A DNA stretch of 64,000 bases from the NCBI RefSeq assembly GCF_003330765.1, contig NZ_CP024902.1, forward strand, positions 310,001-374,000, given 5' to 3'. Below are positions 28,490 through 39,164 of this stretch, in pieces. Source of the DNA: Burkholderia pyrrocinia (lineage in GTDB: Bacteria; Pseudomonadota; Gammaproteobacteria; Burkholderiales; Burkholderiaceae). The notes under the pieces are model-generated. The model was given only the letters and a program-made list of their open reading frames with translations. It did no database searches and was not told the origin of the DNA. Within the stretch, counting starts at the first letter, position 1, and every line of letters begins with the position of its first letter. The position numbers and the translations under genes are program-made.

Positions 28490-29109
28490 TGGAACTCAAG
28501 CTCCTGAACGAAAATGGTCAGGAAGGTGCAGTGGTCAACGCATCGGACGTCGTGTTCGGTCGTGACTACAACGAAGCGCTGATCCACCAGGTCGTCGTCG
28601 CTTACCAGGCGAATGCTCGCCAGGGTAACCGCGCGCAGAAGGACCGTGAGCAGGTCAAGCACACGACCAAGAAGCCGTGGCGCCAGAAGGGTACGGGCCG
28701 TGCTCGTGCCGGTATGTCGTCGAGCCCGCTGTGGCGTGGCGGTGGTCGTATCTTCCCGAATTCGCCGGAAGAAAACTTCTCGCACAAGGTCAACAAGAAG
28801 ATGCATCGCGCAGGTCTCTGCTCGATCTTCTCGCAGCTGGCCCGTGAAGGCCGTCTGTCGGTCGTCGAGGACATCATCCTCGAAGCGCCGAAGACCAAGC
28901 TGCTGGCCGAAAAATTCAAGACCATGGGTCTCGACTCCGTGCTGATCATCACCGACACGGTTGACGAAAACCTGTACCTGGCTTCGCGCAACCTGCCGCA
29001 CGTGGCAATTGTCGAGCCGCGCTACGCCGACCCGCTGTCGCTGATCTACTTCAAGAAAGTGCTGGTCACGAAGGCTGCGGTCGCCCAGATCGAGGAGTTG
29101 CTGTCATGA
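28489..29109 (+). CDS. rplD: 50S ribosomal protein L4
   Basis: L4 lines the exit tunnel; in E. coli it also represses the S10 operon at transcription and translation. The 206 residues carry the conserved tunnel loop [14 protein letters not shown] (about 63-76). It overlaps rplC by one base and rplW by four, so L3, L4 and L23 are tightly coupled. Whether L4 controls this operon is not shown, since an internal promoter precedes rplC. Confidence 0.97.
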
Positions 29110-29420
29110 GCGAGATTCGCAAGAACGATCATCGTTTGATGCAGGTCCTGCTCGCACCGGTGATCTCGGAAAAGGCGACGCTGGTTGCCGACAAGAACGA
29201 GCAAGTCGTGTTCGAAGTCGCACCGGATGCCACGAAGCAGGAAGTGAAGGCGGCTGTCGAGCTGCTGTTCAAGGTCGAAGTTGATTCCGTCAACGTGCTG
29301 GTTCAGAAGGGCAAGCAGAAACGCTTTGGCCGTTCGATGGGCCGTCGCAAGGACGTGAAGAAGGCGTACGTTTGCCTGAAACCCGGCCAGGAAATCAACT
29401 TTGAAGCGGAGGCCAAGTAA
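29106..29420 (+). CDS. rplW: 50S ribosomal protein L23
   Basis: L23 sits at the tunnel exit and docks trigger factor and SRP. It has 104 residues, including the conserved APVISEKAT near residue 18 and the tunnel-side segment [20 protein letters not shown]. The ATGA overlap with rplD couples translation, and rplB starts two bases after its stop. Confidence 0.97.
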
Positions 29421-29422
29421 TC

Positions 29423-30250
29423 ATGGCAATCGTGAAAGTTAAACCGACTTCGCCGGGTCGCCGCGCGATGGTCAAGGTGGTCAACAAGAACCTGCACCAG
29501 GGCAAGCCGTTCGCGGCACTGCTCGACTCGCAGAGCTCGACCGCCGGCCGTAACAACAACGGCCGCATCACCACGCGCCACAAGGGCGGTGGTCACAAGC
29601 AGCAGTATCGTATCGTCGATTTCCGTCGCACGAAGGATGGCATCCCGGCAAAGGTCGAGCGTCTCGAGTACGACCCGAACCGCAGCGCGAACATCGCGCT
29701 GGTGCTCTACGCAGACGGCGAGCGTCGCTACATCATCGCCCCGAAGGGCCTGACCATCGGCCAACAGCTGATGTCGGGTTCGGAAGCGCCGATCCGTGCA
29801 GGCAACACGCTGCCGATCCGCAACATTCCGGTCGGTACGACGATCCACTGCATCGAGATGCTGCCGGGCAAGGGCGCGCAAATGGCGCGTTCGGCTGGCA
29901 CGTCGGCCATGCTGCTGGCGCGCGAAGGCGTCTACGCGCAGGTTCGTCTGCGTTCGGGCGAAATCCGTCGCGTGCACATCGAGTGCCGTGCAACGATCGG
30001 TGAAGTCGGCAACGAAGAGCATAGCCTGCGCCAGATCGGCAAGGCTGGCGCGAACCGCTGGCGCGGTATCCGCCCGACGGTGCGTGGCGTTGCGATGAAC
30101 CCGGTCGATCACCCGCACGGTGGTGGTGAGGGCAAGACGGCTGCAGGTCGCGACCCGGTTAGCCCGTGGGGTACGCCGGCTAAGGGTTATCGCACCCGCA
30201 GCAACAAGCGCACGACGACGATGATCGTCCAGCGCCGTCACAAGCGTTAA
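29423..30250 (+). CDS. rplB: 50S ribosomal protein L2
   Basis: L2 is needed for subunit association and peptidyl-transferase activity. The 275 residues include the conserved [13 protein letters not shown] segment near residue 225, whose histidine is required for activity in E. coli. It follows rplW by two bases and precedes rpsS by ten. Confidence 0.98.
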   Translation: MAIVKVKPTSPGRRAMVKVVNKNLHQGKPFAALLDSQSSTAGRNNNGRITTRHKGGGHKQQYRIVDFRRTKDGIPAKVERLEYDPNRSANIALVLYADGERRYIIAPKGLTIGQQLMSGSEAPIRAGNTLPIRNIPVGTTIHCIEMLPGKGAQMARSAGTSAMLLAREGVYAQVRLRSGEIRRVHIECRATIGEVGNEEHSLRQIGKAGANRWRGIRPTVRGVAMNPVDHPHGGGEGKTAAGRDPVSPWGTPAKGYRTRSNKRTTTMIVQRRHKR

Positions 30251-30260
30251 GGAGTAGGCA

Positions 30261-30536
30261 ATGGCACGTTCTGTTAAAAAAGGTCCGTTCTGCGACGCCC
30301 ATTTGCTGAAGAAAGTTGAGGCGGCTGCAGCTTCGCGCGACAAAAAGCCGATCAAGACCTGGTCGCGTCGCTCGACGATTCTGCCGGATTTCATCGGCCT
30401 GACGATCGCTGTTCACAACGGCCGTCAACACGTTCCGGTGTACATCTCGGAAAACATGGTCGGCCACAAGCTTGGCGAGTTCGCACTGACCCGTACGTTC
30501 AAGGGTCACGCAGCCGACAAGAAGGCCAAGAAATAA
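30261..30536 (+). CDS. rpsS: 30S ribosomal protein S19
   Basis: S19 is in the 30S head next to S13 and contacts the A-site finger bridge. The 91 residues begin [15 protein letters not shown] and hold the conserved [23 protein letters not shown] core, noted here by its ends HNGRQHVP and [20 protein letters not shown] precedes the ATG. Confidence 0.97.
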
Positions 30537-30548
30537 GGGGCAATCAAG

Positions 30549-30878
30549 ATGGAAGTGAAAGCAATTCATCGCGGTGCCCGCATCTCGGCGCAAAAAACGC
30601 GCCTTGTGGCTGACCAGATCCGCGGTTTGCCGGTCGACAAGGCGCTGAACGTTCTGACGTTCTCGCCGAAGAAGGCGGCTGGCATCGTGAAGAAGGTTGT
30701 GCTGTCGGCAATCGCGAATGCGGAGCACAACGAAGGCGCCGATATCGACGAGCTCAAGATCAAGAGCATCTTCGTCGACAAGGCTGCATCGCTCAAGCGT
30801 TTCACCGCGCGCGCCAAGGGCCGCGGTAACCGCATCGAGAAGCAATCCTGCCACATCACTGTGACGGTCGGGAATTAA
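30549..30878 (+). CDS. rplV: 50S ribosomal protein L22
   Basis: L22 extends a beta-hairpin into the exit tunnel, where macrolide-resistance changes arise. It has 109 residues, and the hairpin region (about 80-100, [15 protein letters not shown]) is intact. AAGGGGCAATCAAG precedes the ATG, and rpsC follows after 11 bases. Confidence 0.97.
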   Translation: MEVKAIHRGARISAQKTRLVADQIRGLPVDKALNVLTFSPKKAAGIVKKVVLSAIANAEHNEGADIDELKIKSIFVDKAASLKRFTARAKGRGNRIEKQSCHITVTVGN

Positions 30879-30889
30879 GGAGCCATACG

Positions 30890-31690
30890 ATGGGACAGAA
30901 AATTCATCCGACTGGCTTCCGCCTGGCTGTCAGCCGGAATTGGGCTTCGCGTTGGTACGCGAACAACAACAATTTCGCGGCGATGCTGCAGGAAGACATC
31001 GGTGTTCGTGAATACCTGAAGAAGAAGCTGAAGAACGCTTCGGTCGGTCGGGTTGTCATCGAGCGTCCGGCCAAGAACGCGCGCATCACGATTTACAGCT
31101 CGCGTCCGGGTGTGGTCATCGGCAAGAAGGGCGAGGATATCGAACAGCTGAAGACTGAACTGCAACGCCGCATGGGCGTGCCGGTTCACGTCAACATCGA
31201 AGAGATCCGCAAGCCGGAAACCGATGCTCAACTGATCGCTGACTCGATCACGCAACAGCTCGAGCGCCGGATCATGTTCCGTCGCGCGATGAAGCGTGCG
31301 ATGCAGAACGCGATGCGCCTGGGTGCCCAGGGCATCAAGATCATGAGCGCAGGCCGTCTGAACGGTATCGAAATCGCTCGTACGGAATGGTATCGCGAAG
31401 GTCGCGTGCCCCTTCACACGCTGCGTGCCGATATCGACTACGCGACTTCGGAAGCGAAGACGACCTACGGGATCATCGGCGTCAAGGTGTGGGTGTACAA
31501 GGGCGACACGCTCGGCCGCAACGACGCGCCGGTGGTGGAAGAAGCAGCCGAAGACAAGCGTCCGCGTCGCAATGCGCGTCCGGGCGATCGTCGTCCGCGC
31601 CGTGACGGCGAAGGCGGCGCTCCGGGTGCTCGTCGTGGCGCACCGCGCCGTGGCGCCGGCAAGCCGGAAGACGGCAAGACTGGAGAATAA
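30890..31690 (+). CDS. rpsC: 30S ribosomal protein S3
   Basis: S3 lines the mRNA entry path and helps unwind mRNA. The 266 residues carry a KH domain with [12 protein letters not shown] (about 77-88). The C-terminal 45-50 residues are a basic arginine- and glycine-rich tail (from about 215), longer than the E. coli protein of 233 residues; such tails are usual in Burkholderia. It is in the S10 operon, two bases before rplP. Confidence 0.97.
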   Translation: MGQKIHPTGFRLAVSRNWASRWYANNNNFAAMLQEDIGVREYLKKKLKNASVGRVVIERPAKNARITIYSSRPGVVIGKKGEDIEQLKTELQRRMGVPVHVNIEEIRKPETDAQLIADSITQQLERRIMFRRAMKRAMQNAMRLGAQGIKIMSAGRLNGIEIARTEWYREGRVPLHTLRADIDYATSEAKTTYGIIGVKVWVYKGDTLGRNDAPVVEEAAEDKRPRRNARPGDRRPRRDGEGGAPGARRGAPRRGAGKPEDGKTGE

Positions 31691-31692
31691 CG

Positions 31693-32109
31693 ATGCTGCA
31701 ACCGAAACGCAGGAAGTATCGCAAAGAGCAGAAGGGTCGTAACACCGGCAAGGCGACGCGCGGCAACGCAGTGTCGTTCGGTGAATTCGGCCTGAAGGCG
31801 ATCGGTCGCGGCCGTTTGACCGCGCGTCAAATTGAAGCGGCGCGTCGTGCAATGACGCGTCACATCAAGCGTGGCGGCCGCATCTGGATCCGGATTTTCC
31901 CGGACAAGCCGATTTCGCAGAAGCCGGCCGAAGTGCGTATGGGTAACGGTAAGGGTAACCCGGAGTACTACGTCGCGGAGATTCAGCCGGGCAAGATGCT
32001 CTATGAAATGGACGGCGTAACCGAAGAACTGGCACGCGAAGCGTTCCGTCTGGCTGCAGCCAAGCTGCCGCTCAAGACGGCATTCATCGTGCGCCAGCTC
32101 GGCGCCTAA
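31693..32109 (+). CDS. rplP: 50S ribosomal protein L16
   Basis: L16 supports the A site and the central protuberance. The 138 residues begin [17 protein letters not shown]. The conserved [20 protein letters not shown] region is intact, and its arginine corresponds to the site of ribosomal hydroxylation in E. coli. rpmC follows after nine bases. Confidence 0.97.
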   Translation: MLQPKRRKYRKEQKGRNTGKATRGNAVSFGEFGLKAIGRGRLTARQIEAARRAMTRHIKRGGRIWIRIFPDKPISQKPAEVRMGNGKGNPEYYVAEIQPGKMLYEMDGVTEELAREAFRLAAAKLPLKTAFIVRQLGA

Positions 32110-32118
32110 GGAGAAAAC

Positions 32119-32313
32119 ATGAAGGCTTCCGAACTTCTCCAGAAAGACCAGGCCGCGCTCAACAAGGAGCTGGCGGACCTGCTGAAGGCGCAATTCGGCC
32201 TGCGCATGCAACTCGCGACCCAGCAGCTCACGAACACGAGCCAGCTGAAGAAGGTTCGTCGCGACATCGCACGTGTGCGGACCGTCATGACTCAGAAGGC
32301 GAACCAGAAATGA
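32119..32313 (+). CDS. rpmC: 50S ribosomal protein L29
   Basis: A small helical protein at the tunnel exit next to L23. The 64 residues begin [18 protein letters not shown] and hold the conserved [13 protein letters not shown] segment near the end. AAGGAGAAAAC precedes the ATG. Its stop overlaps the rpsQ ATG by four bases. Confidence 0.96.
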
Positions 32314-32582
32314 ACGATAGCGTGAAAACCTCGCTGAAGCGGACGCTGGTCGGTCGGGTCGTCAGCAACAAGATGGACAAGACCGTCACCGTGCTGATCG
32401 AGCACCGCGTCAAGCACCCGATCTACGGCAAGTATGTCGTGCGCTCGAAGAAGTACCACGCGCACGATGAAGCGAACACCTGCAACGAAGGCGATCTCGT
32501 CGAAATCCAGGAAACTCGTCCTGTTTCGAAGACGAAGGCCTGGGCAGTGTCGCGCCTCGTCGAAGCAGCTCGCGTCATCTAA
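32310..32582 (+). CDS. rpsQ: 30S ribosomal protein S17
   Basis: S17 is a primary 16S-binding protein with an OB fold. The 90 residues include the family signature around [17 protein letters not shown] (about 15-31). It is the last gene of the S10 operon; a 309-base spacer with a palindrome and promoter follows. Confidence 0.97.
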
Positions 32583-32891
32583 GCGGGCAGTGCAGTAGGC
32601 AGTAACAGGCACTTCTCCACGAAGTGCTTGAAATCGCAAAGTTTTTGCTTGCGGGACCAGGATTATTTGTTATAATCCTGGTCTTCCCTCTTTATGGGAG
32701 CCCCGTCGCGGGCGAAGTTGGTGGGGGAAGCGGACTGGCGCCAGCCTGTCCGAAAGATTCACCGAATTGCGATGGCGGGTTTCGTTTGCCGTCGCTGCTG
32801 TTCCAACCCAAGCAGCCGATTGGCTGACGGGACCAAGACTGACCGAGTGCATCATGGTGGTGCATCCGGATTAAGTTGGGAAAGACAAACC
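32583..32891 (+). promoter_or_regulatory. S10-spc spacer: palindrome, promoter and structured leader
   Basis: No gene here. A hairpin (GCACTTC 32609-32615 with GAAGTGC 32621-32627) follows rpsQ. Then a perfect 12-pair palindrome (32655-32666 with 32672-32683) overlaps TTGCGG (32649-32654), a 16-base spacer and TATAAT (32671-32676). The resulting leader of about 210 bases contains another hairpin (CGGAC-T-GGC with GCC-T-GTCCG, near 32732-32753) before the rplN ribosome site. This is probably the spc operon promoter and a regulatory leader. Confidence 0.7.
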
Positions 32892-33260
32892 ATGATCCAG
32901 ACCGAATCTCGGCTCGAAGTAGCCGACAACACGGGTGCACGTGAAGTTCTGTGCATCAAGGTGCTCGGCGGCTCGAAGCGTCGTTATGCCGGCATTGGCG
33001 ACATCATCAAGGTGAGCGTCAAAGAGGCAACGCCGCGCGGGCGCGTGAAGAAAGGCGAAATTTACAACGCCGTGGTGGTCCGTACCGCCAAGGGCGTGCG
33101 CCGTCAAGACGGCTCGCTGATCAAGTTCGACGGCAACGCCGCTGTGCTTTTGAATAACAAGCTTGAGCCGATCGGCACCCGTATCTTCGGGCCGGTGACG
33201 CGTGAGCTGCGTAGCGAACGATTCATGAAGATCGTTTCGCTGGCGCCGGAAGTGCTGTAA
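32892..33260 (+). CDS. rplN: 50S ribosomal protein L14
   Basis: L14 binds 23S at the subunit interface and the docking site of the silencing factor RsfS. The 122 residues begin [19 protein letters not shown]. The ATG at 32892 is preceded by GGGAAAGACAAACC; an upstream in-frame ATG at 32694 would add 66 residues absent from the family and is rejected. It is the first gene of the spc operon. Confidence 0.97.
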   Translation: MIQTESRLEVADNTGAREVLCIKVLGGSKRRYAGIGDIIKVSVKEATPRGRVKKGEIYNAVVVRTAKGVRRQDGSLIKFDGNAAVLLNNKLEPIGTRIFGPVTRELRSERFMKIVSLAPEVL

Positions 33261-33269
33261 GGAGTCGCG

Positions 33270-33578
33270 ATGAACAAGATTCGCAAGGGTGACGAAGTGA
33301 TCGTCGTCACCGGCAAGGACAAGGGCAAGCGCGGCGTCGTGCTGGCCGTCGGTGCTGAGCATGTGACGGTCGAGGGTATCAACCTCGTCAAGAAGCATGT
33401 GAAGCCGAACCCGATGAAGGGTACGACGGGTGGCGTGGAAGCGAAGACGATGCCCCTGCATATTTCGAACGTCGCACTGGTCGACGCGAATGGCAAGGCG
33501 TCGCGTGTTGGCATCAAGGTCGAGGAAGGCAAGAAGGTTCGCTTCCTGAAGACGACCGGTGCCGTACTGAGCGCCTGA
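33270..33578 (+). CDS. rplX: 50S ribosomal protein L24
   Basis: An assembly initiator with an N-terminal KOW motif ([18 protein letters not shown], about 7-24). The length is 102 residues. AAGGAGTCGCG precedes the ATG, nine bases after rplN. Confidence 0.97.
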
Positions 33579-33594
33579 CGCAGCGGAGTAAAAA

Positions 33595-34134
33595 ATGGCT
33601 CGTTTTCAAGAGTTTTACAAAGAAAAGGTTGTGCCCGGCCTGATCGAGAAGTTCGGTTACAAGTCGGTCATGGAAGTGCCGCGCATCACCAAGATCACGC
33701 TGAACATGGGTCTTGGTGAAGCGATCGCTGACAAGAAGATCATCGAGAACGCCGTTGGCGACCTCACGAAGATCGCTGGTCAGAAGCCGGTCGTGACGAA
33801 GGCACGCAAGGCAATCGCAGGCTTCAAGATCCGCCAGGGTTACCCGATCGGCGCGATGGTGACGCTGCGCGGCCAGGCGATGTACGAATTCCTCGATCGT
33901 TTCGTGACCGTCGCGCTGCCCCGCGTGCGCGACTTCCGTGGCGTGTCGGGTCGTGCTTTCGATGGCCGTGGCAACTACAACATCGGTGTGAAAGAGCAGA
34001 TCATTTTCCCCGAAATCGATTACGACAAGATCGACGCGCTGCGTGGGCTGAACATCAGCATCACGACGACTGCGAAGACCGACGACGAAGCAAAGGCTCT
34101 GCTCGCCAGCTTCAAGTTCCCGTTCAGAAACTGA
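33595..34134 (+). CDS. rplE: 50S ribosomal protein L5
   Basis: L5 binds 5S rRNA and forms the B1b bridge with S13. The 179 residues hold the conserved [15 protein letters not shown] segment (about 79-93) and a C-terminal [11 protein letters not shown]. In E. coli, S8 represses the spc operon by binding mRNA at the start of rplE; the equivalent site was not resolved here. Confidence 0.97.
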   Translation: MARFQEFYKEKVVPGLIEKFGYKSVMEVPRITKITLNMGLGEAIADKKIIENAVGDLTKIAGQKPVVTKARKAIAGFKIRQGYPIGAMVTLRGQAMYEFLDRFVTVALPRVRDFRGVSGRAFDGRGNYNIGVKEQIIFPEIDYDKIDALRGLNISITTTAKTDDEAKALLASFKFPFRN

Positions 34135-34141
34135 GGTTACC

Positions 34142-34447
34142 GTGGCTAAACTGGCACTGATCGAACGTGAAAAGAAGCGCGCCCGCCTGGTCGCGAAGTT
34201 CGCAGCAAAGCGCGAAGCGCTGAAGGCGACCATCGAAGACCAAAGCAAGTCGGACGAAGAGCGCTACGAAGCACGCCTTGAGCTGCAGCAACTGCCCCGC
34301 AACGCAAACCCGACCCGCCAGCGTAACCGCTGCGCGATCACGGGCCGTCCGCGTGGCACGTTCCGTAAATTCGGCCTCGCGCGCAGCAAGATTCGTGAAA
34401 TCGCATTCCGTGGCGAGATTCCTGGCCTGACCAAGGCGAGCTGGTAA
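34142..34447 (+). CDS. rpsN: 30S ribosomal protein S14, zinc-independent form
   Basis: S14 is a late head protein. The 101 residues are the long form without a CxxC zinc ribbon; only one cysteine ([12 protein letters not shown]) is present. The start is GTG, seven bases after rplE. The C-terminal [19 protein letters not shown] is conserved. Confidence 0.97.
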   Translation: MAKLALIEREKKRARLVAKFAAKREALKATIEDQSKSDEERYEARLELQQLPRNANPTRQRNRCAITGRPRGTFRKFGLARSKIREIAFRGEIPGLTKASW

Positions 34448-34461
34448 TAGGAGAAACGTAA

Positions 34462-34857
34462 ATGAGCATGAGTGATCCTATCGCCGATATGCTGACTCGC
34501 ATCCGCAACGCGCAGATGGTCGAGAAGGTATCGGTGGCGATGCCCTCGTCGAAGGTCAAGGTTGCAATCGCACAAGTCCTGAAGGACGAAGGTTATATCG
34601 ACGATTTCGCGGTGAAGAGCGAAGGCGCGAAGGCAGAGCTGAACATCGCGCTGAAGTACTACGCTGGCCGTCCGGTCATCGAACGCCTCGAGCGCGTGTC
34701 GAAGCCTGGTCTGCGCGTCTACCGCGGCCGTAACGACATTCCGCAGGTCATGAACGGCCTCGGCGTGGCAATCGTGTCGACGCCGAAGGGCGTGATGACT
34801 GACCGCAAGGCGCGCGCTACCGGCGTCGGCGGCGAAGTCATCTGCTACGTCGCTTAA
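34462..34857 (+). CDS. rpsH: 30S ribosomal protein S8
   Basis: S8 binds 16S helix 21 and, in E. coli, represses the spc operon. The 131 residues include the conserved C-terminal segment [25 protein letters not shown] precedes the ATG. It is in the usual position between rpsN and rplF. Confidence 0.97.
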   Translation: MSMSDPIADMLTRIRNAQMVEKVSVAMPSSKVKVAIAQVLKDEGYIDDFAVKSEGAKAELNIALKYYAGRPVIERLERVSKPGLRVYRGRNDIPQVMNGLGVAIVSTPKGVMTDRKARATGVGGEVICYVA

Positions 34858-34875
34858 AGCCGAGGAGAGAGAAAC

Positions 34876-35406
34876 ATGTCTCGAGTAGGTAAGAGCCCGA
34901 TCGCGCTGCAAGGCGCGGAAGTCAAGCTGGCCGACGGTTCGATTACCGTCAAGGGCCCGCTGGGCACGATCACGCAAGCGGTCAATCCGCTCGTGAACGT
35001 GGCGAACAACGACGGCACGCTGAATCTGTCGCCGGTGGACGAAAGCCGTGAAGCAAATGCACTGTCGGGCACGATGCGCGCGATTATCGCGAACATGGTG
35101 CACGGCGTGACCAAGGGTTTCGAGCGCAAGCTGACGCTGGTTGGCGTCGGTTATCGTGCACAAGCGCAAGGCGACAAGCTGAACCTGTCGCTGGGTTTCT
35201 CGCACCCGGTGGTGCACCAGATGCCGGAAGGCATCAAGGCTGAAACCCCGACGCAAACCGAAATCGTGATCAAGGGGATCAACAAGCAACAAGTCGGTCA
35301 AGTGGCTGCGGAAGTCCGCGGTTACCGTCCGCCGGAGCCCTACAAGGGCAAGGGCGTGCGCTATTCCGACGAGGTTGTGATCCTCAAAGAAACGAAGAAG
35401 AAGTAA
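34876..35406 (+). CDS. rplF: 50S ribosomal protein L6
   Basis: L6 lies near the sarcin-ricin loop and factor-binding site. The 176 residues are a duplicated fold, ending with the signature [18 protein letters not shown] (about 150-167). GAGGAGAG precedes the ATG. Confidence 0.97.
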   Translation: MSRVGKSPIALQGAEVKLADGSITVKGPLGTITQAVNPLVNVANNDGTLNLSPVDESREANALSGTMRAIIANMVHGVTKGFERKLTLVGVGYRAQAQGDKLNLSLGFSHPVVHQMPEGIKAETPTQTEIVIKGINKQQVGQVAAEVRGYRPPEPYKGKGVRYSDEVVILKETKKK

Positions 35407-35418
35407 GGGTGCGCAATC

Positions 35419-35784
35419 ATGGATAAGACTCAATCTCGCCTGCGCCGCGCTCGCCAGACGCGTATCAAGATCGCTGAGCTGCAGGTCGCGCGTCTCGCCG
35501 TGCATCGCACGAACACGCACATCTACGCTCAAGTGTTCTCGCCCTGCGGCACCAAGGTGCTGGCCAGTGCGTCGACGCTCGAAGCTGAAGTGCGCGCAGA
35601 GCTCGCCGACAAGTCGGGCAAGGGTGGCAACGTTGCTGCTGCGACGCTGATCGGCAAGCGTATTGCCGAGAAGGCCAAGGCCGCCGGCATCGAATCCGTC
35701 GCCTTCGACCGCTCGGGCTTCCGCTACCATGGCCGCGTCAAGGCGCTGGCTGAGGCAGCTCGTGAAGCTGGGCTCAAGTTCTAA
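35419..35784 (+). CDS. rplR: 50S ribosomal protein L18
   Basis: A 5S rRNA-binding protein of the central protuberance, 121 residues. The C-terminal [22 protein letters not shown] is conserved (shown here by [15 protein letters not shown]). It follows rplF by 12 bases and precedes rpsE by 14. Confidence 0.97.
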
Positions 35785-35798
35785 GGAAGGAATTCGTC

Positions 35799-36317
35799 AT
35801 GGCAAAGATGCAAGCGAAAGTTCAGGCTGACGAGCGCGACGACGGCCTTCGTGAAAAGATGATTTCGGTCAACCGCGTGACCAAGGTCGTGAAGGGTGGC
35901 CGTATTCTCGGCTTCGCCGCACTGACCGTGGTTGGCGACGGCGATGGCCGCATCGGTATGGGCAAGGGCAAGGCGAAGGAAGTGCCGGTCGCTGTCCAGA
36001 AGGCAATGGAGCAAGCTCGTCGCAACATGTTCAAGGTGCCGCTCAAGAACGGCACGCTGCAACACGAAGTGCACGGCAAGCATGGTGCATCGGCCGTCCT
36101 CCTCGCTCCGGCGAAGGCAGGTACGGGCGTGATCGCCGGCGGCCCGATGCGCGCAGTGTTCGACGTGATGGGCGTTCAGAACGTCGTGGCGAAGAGCCAC
36201 GGTTCGACGAACCCGTACAACCTCGTTCGCGCCACGCTGGACGGCCTGCGCAAGCAGTCCACCCCGGCAGACATCGCGGCGAAGCGAGGCAAGTCCGTCG
36301 AAGAAATTTTGGGCTAA
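35799..36317 (+). CDS. rpsE: 30S ribosomal protein S5
   Basis: S5 is at the mRNA entry channel and affects accuracy. The 172 residues have the S5 N-terminal double-stranded RNA-binding fold (about 16-80), with the [12 protein letters not shown] stretch, the region of E. coli spectinomycin and ram changes. The C-terminal domain carries [34 protein letters not shown] precedes the ATG. Confidence 0.97.
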
Positions 36318-36332
36318 GCCCGGGTGGTCACC

Positions 36333-36515
36333 ATGTCTGAAAAAACTGTCAAGGTTCAGCTCGTCAAGAGCCTGATCGGGACCCGCGAAACGCACCGCGC
36401 GACCGTGCGTGGCCTGGGCCTGCGCCGACTCAACTCGGTCAGCGAGCTGCAGGACACGCCGGCGGTTCGCGGCATGATCAACAAGGTCTCGTACCTCGTT
36501 AAGGTCATCGCGTAA
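36333..36515 (+). CDS. rpmD: 50S ribosomal protein L30
   Basis: A small 23S-binding protein, 60 residues, starting [16 protein letters not shown]. The ATG at 36333 is chosen over an in-frame GTG nine bases upstream by homology. The conserved [13 protein letters not shown] segment is intact. Confidence 0.96.
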
Positions 36516-36541
36516 GCGGCCCTACGGATCAAGGAGTTGAT

Positions 36542-36976
36542 ATGGAATTGAATAACCTGAAGCCGGCCGCTGGTGCCAAGCACGCCAAGCGTCGCGTCGG
36601 TCGTGGCATCGGTTCGGGCCTCGGCAAGACGGCTGGCCGTGGTCACAAGGGTCAGAAATCGCGTTCGGGCGGCTTCCACAAAGTCGGTTTCGAAGGCGGT
36701 CAGATGCCGCTGCAACGTCGTCTGCCGAAGCGCGGCTTCACGTCGCTGACGAAGGAATTCGTCGGTGAAGTGCGTCTGAGCGACCTCGAGAAGCTGCCGG
36801 TCGATGAGATCGATCTGCTCGCACTGAAGCAAGCCGGCCTGGTCGGCGAGTTGACGAAGAGCGCAAAGATCATCGCGACGGGCGAACTGAAGCGCAAGAT
36901 CGTCGTGAAGGGTCTCGGCGCCACCAAGGGTGCGCGTGCCGCGATCGAAGCGGCTGGCGGTTCGTTCGCCGAGTGA
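36542..36976 (+). CDS. rplO: 50S ribosomal protein L15
   Basis: L15 is a late 50S assembly protein with a long glycine- and arginine-rich N-terminal extension that threads into 23S (about 15-50, [20 protein letters not shown]). The length is 144 residues. AAGGAG precedes the ATG. secY follows after 42 bases. Confidence 0.97.
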
Positions 36977-37018
36977 CACGCGTAGCGCGTCGTCACTTGC
37001 ATTCATCGGAGAAGGTAC

Positions 37019-38368
37019 TTGGCTAACAGCCCGAGTCTTGCAAAACCCGGTCGAAGCACGGCGAAATTCGGCGATCTGCGTCGGCGAGCGATGTTCCTGC
37101 TCCTGGCGCTGATCGTCTATCGCATCGGCGCGCACATCCCCGTGCCGGGCATCGATCCGGATCAACTGGCTAAGCTGTTCCAGAGCCAGGCGGGCGGCAT
37201 CCTGGGCATGTTCAACATGTTCTCGGGTGGCGCGCTATCCCGCTTCACGATCTTTGCGCTGGGGATCATGCCGTACATCTCGGCGTCGATCATCATGCAG
37301 TTGCTGGCGATCGTTTCGCCGCAACTCGAAGCGCTGAAGAAGGAAGGGCAGGCAGGGCAACGGAAGATCACGCAGTACACGCGGTATTTCACCGTGGTGC
37401 TCGCGACCTTCCAGGCGTTCGGTATCGCGGCTGCGCTGGAAAACCAGCCCGGCCTCGTCATCGATCCCGGCATGCTGTTCCGTCTGACGACGGTCGTGAC
37501 GCTGGTTACCGGCACGATGTTCCTGATGTGGCTCGGCGAGCAGATTACCGAGCGTGGTCTGGGCAACGGTATCTCGATCATCATCTTCGGCGGGATCGCA
37601 GCAGGGTTCCCGAATGCCGTCGGTGGGCTGCTCGAGCTGGTGAAGACGGGTTCGATGGGGCCGTTCTCGGCGATCATCATTGTCGTCCTGATCGCTGCGG
37701 TGACTTACCTGGTCGTGTTCATCGAACGCGGTCAGCGCAAGATCCTCGTGAACTACGCGAAGCGCCAGGTCGGCAACAAGATCTACGGTGGGCAGTCGTC
37801 GCACCTGCCGCTGAAGCTGAACATGTCAGGCGTGATTCCGCCGATCTTCGCATCGTCGATCATCCTGTTCCCGGCAACGATTCTCGGCTGGTTCAGTACC
37901 GGTCAGCCGACGGGAAGCTGGATTTCCAATACGTTGCATAACGTAGCGGAGGCGCTTAAGCCGGGCCAGCCGGTCTATGTGCTGCTGTACACGCTGGCAA
38001 TCGTGTTTTTCTGCTTCTTTTACACCGCGCTGGTGTTCAACAGCAGGGAAACCGCGGACAACCTGAAGAAGAGCGGTGCGTTCGTACCGGGCATCCGTCC
38101 GGGCGATCAAACTGCACGATATATCGACCGTATCCTCACGCGTCTGACGCTGGCTGGTGCGATCTACATCGTCTTCGTGTGTCTGCTGCCGGAATTCCTG
38201 GTGCTGCGCTGGAACGTGCCGTTTTATTTTGGTGGAACGTCGCTGCTGATCATTGTCGTCGTCACGATGGACTTTATGGCGCAGGTGCAGTCGTACGTTA
38301 TGTCGCAACAGTATGAGTCACTGCTCAAGAAGGCTAACTTCAAGGGCGGAAACATCCCAATGCGTTAA
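37019..38368 (+). CDS. secY: Protein translocase subunit SecY, TTG start
   Basis: The pore-forming subunit of the Sec channel in the inner membrane. The 449 residues have ten hydrophobic segments. The conserved [15 protein letters not shown] loop precedes the segment ending near residue 240, and the C-terminal cytoplasmic loop includes [13 protein letters not shown]. The start codon is TTG, eight bases after CGGAGAAGG. No ATG or GTG lies close by in frame that keeps the conserved N-terminus, so the TTG is preferred. It pairs with secE at 8112 and lies in the spc operon as in E. coli. Confidence 0.96.
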   Translation: MANSPSLAKPGRSTAKFGDLRRRAMFLLLALIVYRIGAHIPVPGIDPDQLAKLFQSQAGGILGMFNMFSGGALSRFTIFALGIMPYISASIIMQLLAIVSPQLEALKKEGQAGQRKITQYTRYFTVVLATFQAFGIAAALENQPGLVIDPGMLFRLTTVVTLVTGTMFLMWLGEQITERGLGNGISIIIFGGIAAGFPNAVGGLLELVKTGSMGPFSAIIIVVLIAAVTYLVVFIERGQRKILVNYAKRQVGNKIYGGQSSHLPLKLNMSGVIPPIFASSIILFPATILGWFSTGQPTGSWISNTLHNVAEALKPGQPVYVLLYTLAIVFFCFFYTALVFNSRETADNLKKSGAFVPGIRPGDQTARYIDRILTRLTLAGAIYIVFVCLLPEFLVLRWNVPFYFGGTSLLIIVVVTMDFMAQVQSYVMSQQYESLLKKANFKGGNIPMR

Positions 38369-38376
38369 TCAGGACT

Positions 38377-38595
38377 ATGGCCAAAGACGATGTAATCCAG
38401 ATGCAAGGTGAGGTGATCGAAAACCTCCCGAATGCGACCTTCCGTGTGAAGCTGGAAAACGGCCATGTCGTATTGGGGCATATTTCCGGAAAGATGCGGA
38501 TGCACTACATCCGCATTCTTCCCGGCGACAAGGTGACGGTTGAGTTGACGCCTTACGATCTGTCGCGTGCGCGGATCGTGTTCCGGGCGAAGTGA
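38377..38595 (+). CDS. infA: Translation initiation factor IF-1
   Basis: An OB-fold factor that occupies the 30S A site during initiation. The 72 residues hold [20 protein letters not shown] (about 22-41) and [18 protein letters not shown]. It lies between secY and rpmJ, unlike E. coli, where infA is remote; this position is common in beta-proteobacteria. Confidence 0.97.
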   Translation: MAKDDVIQMQGEVIENLPNATFRVKLENGHVVLGHISGKMRMHYIRILPGDKVTVELTPYDLSRARIVFRAK

Positions 38596-38615
38596 TTTGA
38601 AAAAAGGGTATTATC

Positions 38616-38732
38616 ATGAAAGTGATGGCATCGGTTAAGCGCATTTGCCGCAATTGCAAGATCATCAAGCGCAAGGGCGTCGTTCGCGTGATCTGCAGCT
38701 CGGATCCGCGCCACAAGCAGCGCCAAGGCTGA
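38616..38732 (+). CDS. rpmJ: 50S ribosomal protein L36
   Basis: A 38-residue protein: [14 protein letters not shown], then [20 protein letters not shown] and QRQG. C11, C14, C27 and H33 form the zinc ribbon, so this is the zinc-binding form. The ATG lies after AAAAAAGGGTATTATC, 20 bases past infA. It closes the spc operon. Confidence 0.96.
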
Positions 38733-38770
38733 CCGCGCGTTTGTTTGCGCTTTTTGTTTGAGGAAAAACA

Positions 38771-39136
38771 ATGGCTCGTATCGCAGGGGTTAACATCCCG
38801 AATCACCAGCATACCGAGATTGGCCTGACGGCAATCTTCGGTGTCGGCCGCACGCGCTCGCGCAGCATCTGCGCGGCAGCTGGCGTGGAATTCTCGAAGA
38901 AGGTCAAGGACCTGACCGACGCAGATCTCGAAAAGCTGCGTGAAGAAGTGGGCAAGTTTGTCGTCGAAGGCGATCTGCGCCGTGAAGTGACGATGAACAT
39001 CAAGCGCCTGATGGACCTCGGTTGCTACCGTGGCGTCCGTCATCGCAAGGGCCTGCCGATGCGCGGTCAGCGTACGCGTACGAACGCACGCACCCGCAAG
39101 GGCCCGCGTCGTGCAGCGCAAGCGCTGAAGAAGTAA
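38771..39136 (+). CDS. rpsM: 30S ribosomal protein S13
   Basis: S13 forms head-to-50S bridges and contacts P-site tRNA. The 121 residues begin [19 protein letters not shown]. The basic C-terminal tail [16 protein letters not shown] is intact. GAGGAAAAACA precedes the ATG. It is the first gene of the alpha operon. Confidence 0.97.
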   Translation: MARIAGVNIPNHQHTEIGLTAIFGVGRTRSRSICAAAGVEFSKKVKDLTDADLEKLREEVGKFVVEGDLRREVTMNIKRLMDLGCYRGVRHRKGLPMRGQRTRTNARTRKGPRRAAQALKK

Positions 39137-39164
39137 GCGGAACTGACAGTTACAGGAAAACGTA

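Noticed and set aside
31537..31690. Arginine-rich tail of S3 as a frameshift artefact
   Set aside because: The frame stays open and basic to a stop two bases before rplP, as in other Burkholderia S3 proteins.
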